From positions 1-64,000 of the forward strand of contig CACYXD010000005.1 in assembly GCA_902778255.1 (NCBI GenBank): a stretch of DNA of 64,000 bases, read 5' to 3'. The notes beneath the pieces are model-generated. The model did no database searches and was not told the origin of the DNA. It saw only the letters and a program-made list of their open reading frames with translations. The position numbers and the translations under genes were made by a program. Within the stretch, counting starts at the first letter, position 1; the number at the start of each line of letters is the position of its first letter. The stretch comes from an uncultured Prevotellaceae bacterium (GTDB lineage Bacteria; Bacteroidota; Bacteroidia; Bacteroidales; Bacteroidaceae). Below, in pieces: positions 62,697 through 64,000 of this stretch.

Positions 62697-64000
62697 ATGG
62701 TTTACAAATATGATTTTCTGATAATCGGATCCGGCGTGGCCGGTATGAGCTATGCCTTGAAAGTAGCTCGCGCCAAGAAGGGAAAGGTATGTATGATCTG
62801 TAAGACCTCGCTCGACGAGGCCAATACCTCGTTTGCGCAAGGCGGTATTGCCAGCGTGACCAATCTGGCTGTAGATAATTTCGACAAGCATATTGAGGAT
62901 ACGATGATTGCCGGCGACTATATCAGCGACCGTGCAGCTGTAGAGCAGGTGGTACGCAACGCGCCTGAGCAGATCAAGGAACTGGTGGAGTGGGGCGTCA
63001 ACTTCGACCGCAAGAACGATGGTGCCTTCGACCTGCACCGTGAGGGCGGGCACTCAGAGTTCCGCATCCTGCATCATGCCGATGATACTGGTGCCGAGAT
63101 TCAGCGTGGACTGATGGCAGCGGTAAGGAACAATCCGGATATAGACATCAAGGAGAACCACTTCGCCGTAGAGATTATCACCCAGCACCATCTGGGCGCT
63201 AAGGTGACGCGCCGTACGCCTTATATCAACTGTTATGGCGCCTACGTGCTGAATCCTGAGACGGAGAAGGTGGACACCTATCTGGCTAAGGTTACCGTGA
63301 TGTGTACGGGTGGTTGCGGTGCCGTCTATCAGACCACTACCAACCCCGTCATTGCAACGGGCGATGGCGAGGCAATGGTGTATCGTGCTAAAGGAACGGT
63401 GCAGGACATGGAGTTTGTACAGTTTCATCCCACAGCTCTCTATTCTCCAGGTGAGACGCACCCTGCCTTCTTGATTACTGAGGCCATGCGTGGCTATGGT
63501 GGCATCCTGCGCTTGCCTAATGGTGAGAGCTTCATGGAGAAATACGACGATCGCCTGTCGTTGGCACCACGTGATATCGTGGCACGAGCCATAGACAAGG
63601 AGATGAAGATTCACGGACTGGACCACGTCTGTCTGGATGTGACGCATAAGGACCCTGCCGAGACGCGCAAGCATTTCCCCAATATCTATCAGAAATGTCT
63701 GTCGATGGGTATTGACATCACCACCGACTATATTCCCGTTCGTCCTGCTGCCCACTATATGTGTGGCGGTATCAAGGTTGACCTCAATGGCTGTTCGAGC
63801 ATCGAGCGCCTCTATGCCTTGGGCGAATGTTCGTGTACGGGCTTGCATGGCGGCAACCGCCTGGCGTCCAACTCTTTGATTGAGGCTGTGGTCTATGCCG
63901 ATGCGGCAGCCAAGCACTCGTTGGAGCATGTGGATCTCTACGACTTCAACGAGAAGGTGCCTGAATGGAACGATGAGGGTACGATGTCGAATGAGGAAAA
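62697..64000 (+). CDS. nadB: L-aspartate oxidase, partial
   Basis: The reading frame runs off the window end (434 codons present). It has the FAD-binding start LIIGSGVAGMSYAL, then TSFAQGGIASV, the substrate-site HREGGHSEFRILHHAD, QFHPTAL, and RPAAHYMCGGIKVD. It oxidises aspartate to iminoaspartate for NAD synthesis. Transcribed away from dacB. Confidence 0.95.
   Translation, partial: MVYKYDFLIIGSGVAGMSYALKVARAKKGKVCMICKTSLDEANTSFAQGGIASVTNLAVDNFDKHIEDTMIAGDYISDRAAVEQVVRNAPEQIKELVEWGVNFDRKNDGAFDLHREGGHSEFRILHHADDTGAEIQRGLMAAVRNNPDIDIKENHFAVEIITQHHLGAKVTRRTPYINCYGAYVLNPETEKVDTYLAKVTVMCTGGCGAVYQTTTNPVIATGDGEAMVYRAKGTVQDMEFVQFHPTALYSPGETHPAFLITEAMRGYGGILRLPNGESFMEKYDDRLSLAPRDIVARAIDKEMKIHGLDHVCLDVTHKDPAETRKHFPNIYQKCLSMGIDITTDYIPVRPAAHYMCGGIKVDLNGCSSIERLYALGECSCTGLHGGNRLASNSLIEAVVYADAAAKHSLEHVDLYDFNEKVPEWNDEGTMSNEE

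Noticed and set aside
63054-63929. Minus-strand frames opposite nadB near the window end
   Set aside because: The plus-strand frame from 62697 encodes L-aspartate oxidase and stays open to the window edge; the opposite frames are shadows.

Overview
The window looks like chromosomal DNA of a Bacteroidota species close to Prevotella or Bacteroides. The promoters are of the TAnnTTTG type with an upstream TTTG box about 20 bases away. Housekeeping genes (dnaK, recA, ftsH, cdsA, nadB, a type IX-like surface protein, OmpA and PorT-like barrels) and a rhamnose catabolic cluster fit this group. No species can be named from sequence alone.

Layout. 0.2-3.5 kb: a membrane flippase-like protein, a secreted phosphoesterase and a thioesterase. 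3.6-20.9 kb: a 17.3-kb genomic island inserted at the 3' end of dnaK. An identical 11-bp core (TTCGAGGAGGT on the minus strand) occurs at both ends, each time encoding the end of a DnaK-like FEEVK tail. The island carries a tyrosine integrase, an excisionase-like protein, four phage- or plasmid-like small genes, an HNH protein and one tight ten-gene minus-strand operon (15.7 to 4.3 kb). That operon runs: small HTH regulator, C5-cytosine methyltransferase, histidine kinase with an extra N-terminal GHKL ATPase, receiver protein, putative caspase/CHAT-like protease, then a LlaJI-type restriction-modification set (M1, M2, McrB-like R1, R2) and Vsr. R1 carries a +1 frameshift.

20.9-28.1 kb: dnaK, a secreted protein, recA, a saccharopine-dehydrogenase-family enzyme, MscS. 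28.3-42.6 kb: L-rhamnose use (rhaD; rhaB-rhaA-rhaT operon), OmpA and TRL-like proteins, NhaD, an AraC regulator, and two periplasmic-binding-domain sensor kinases, one of which has Tyr in place of the phospho-acceptor His. 42.7-46.6 kb: metY-like gene, tRNA-Gln, rsfS, ftsH.

46.7-59.6 kb: material lying between ftsH and cdsA, which are normally close in this phylum. It holds a patatin/BamA-like protein, a VapE-type P-loop protein flanked on both sides by 12-bp iterons (ATGGTAGGTGTT), tandem 22-bp repeats, a large palindrome, a strongly structured candidate RNA or leader, and a type I restriction locus (hsdM, hsdS, hsdR with a C-terminal ASCH domain). A PIN toxin-antitoxin pair sits in reverse between hsdS and hsdR, and an M48 metallopeptidase-TerB protein follows. 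59.7-64 kb: cdsA, a porin-like barrel, a PBP4-type peptidase and the start of nadB, cut by the window edge.

The two best candidates for something undescribed are the signalling half of the island operon (dual-GHKL kinase, receiver, caspase-like protein, with a methyltransferase) and the 50.3-51.2 kb non-coding region (iterons plus structured RNA).
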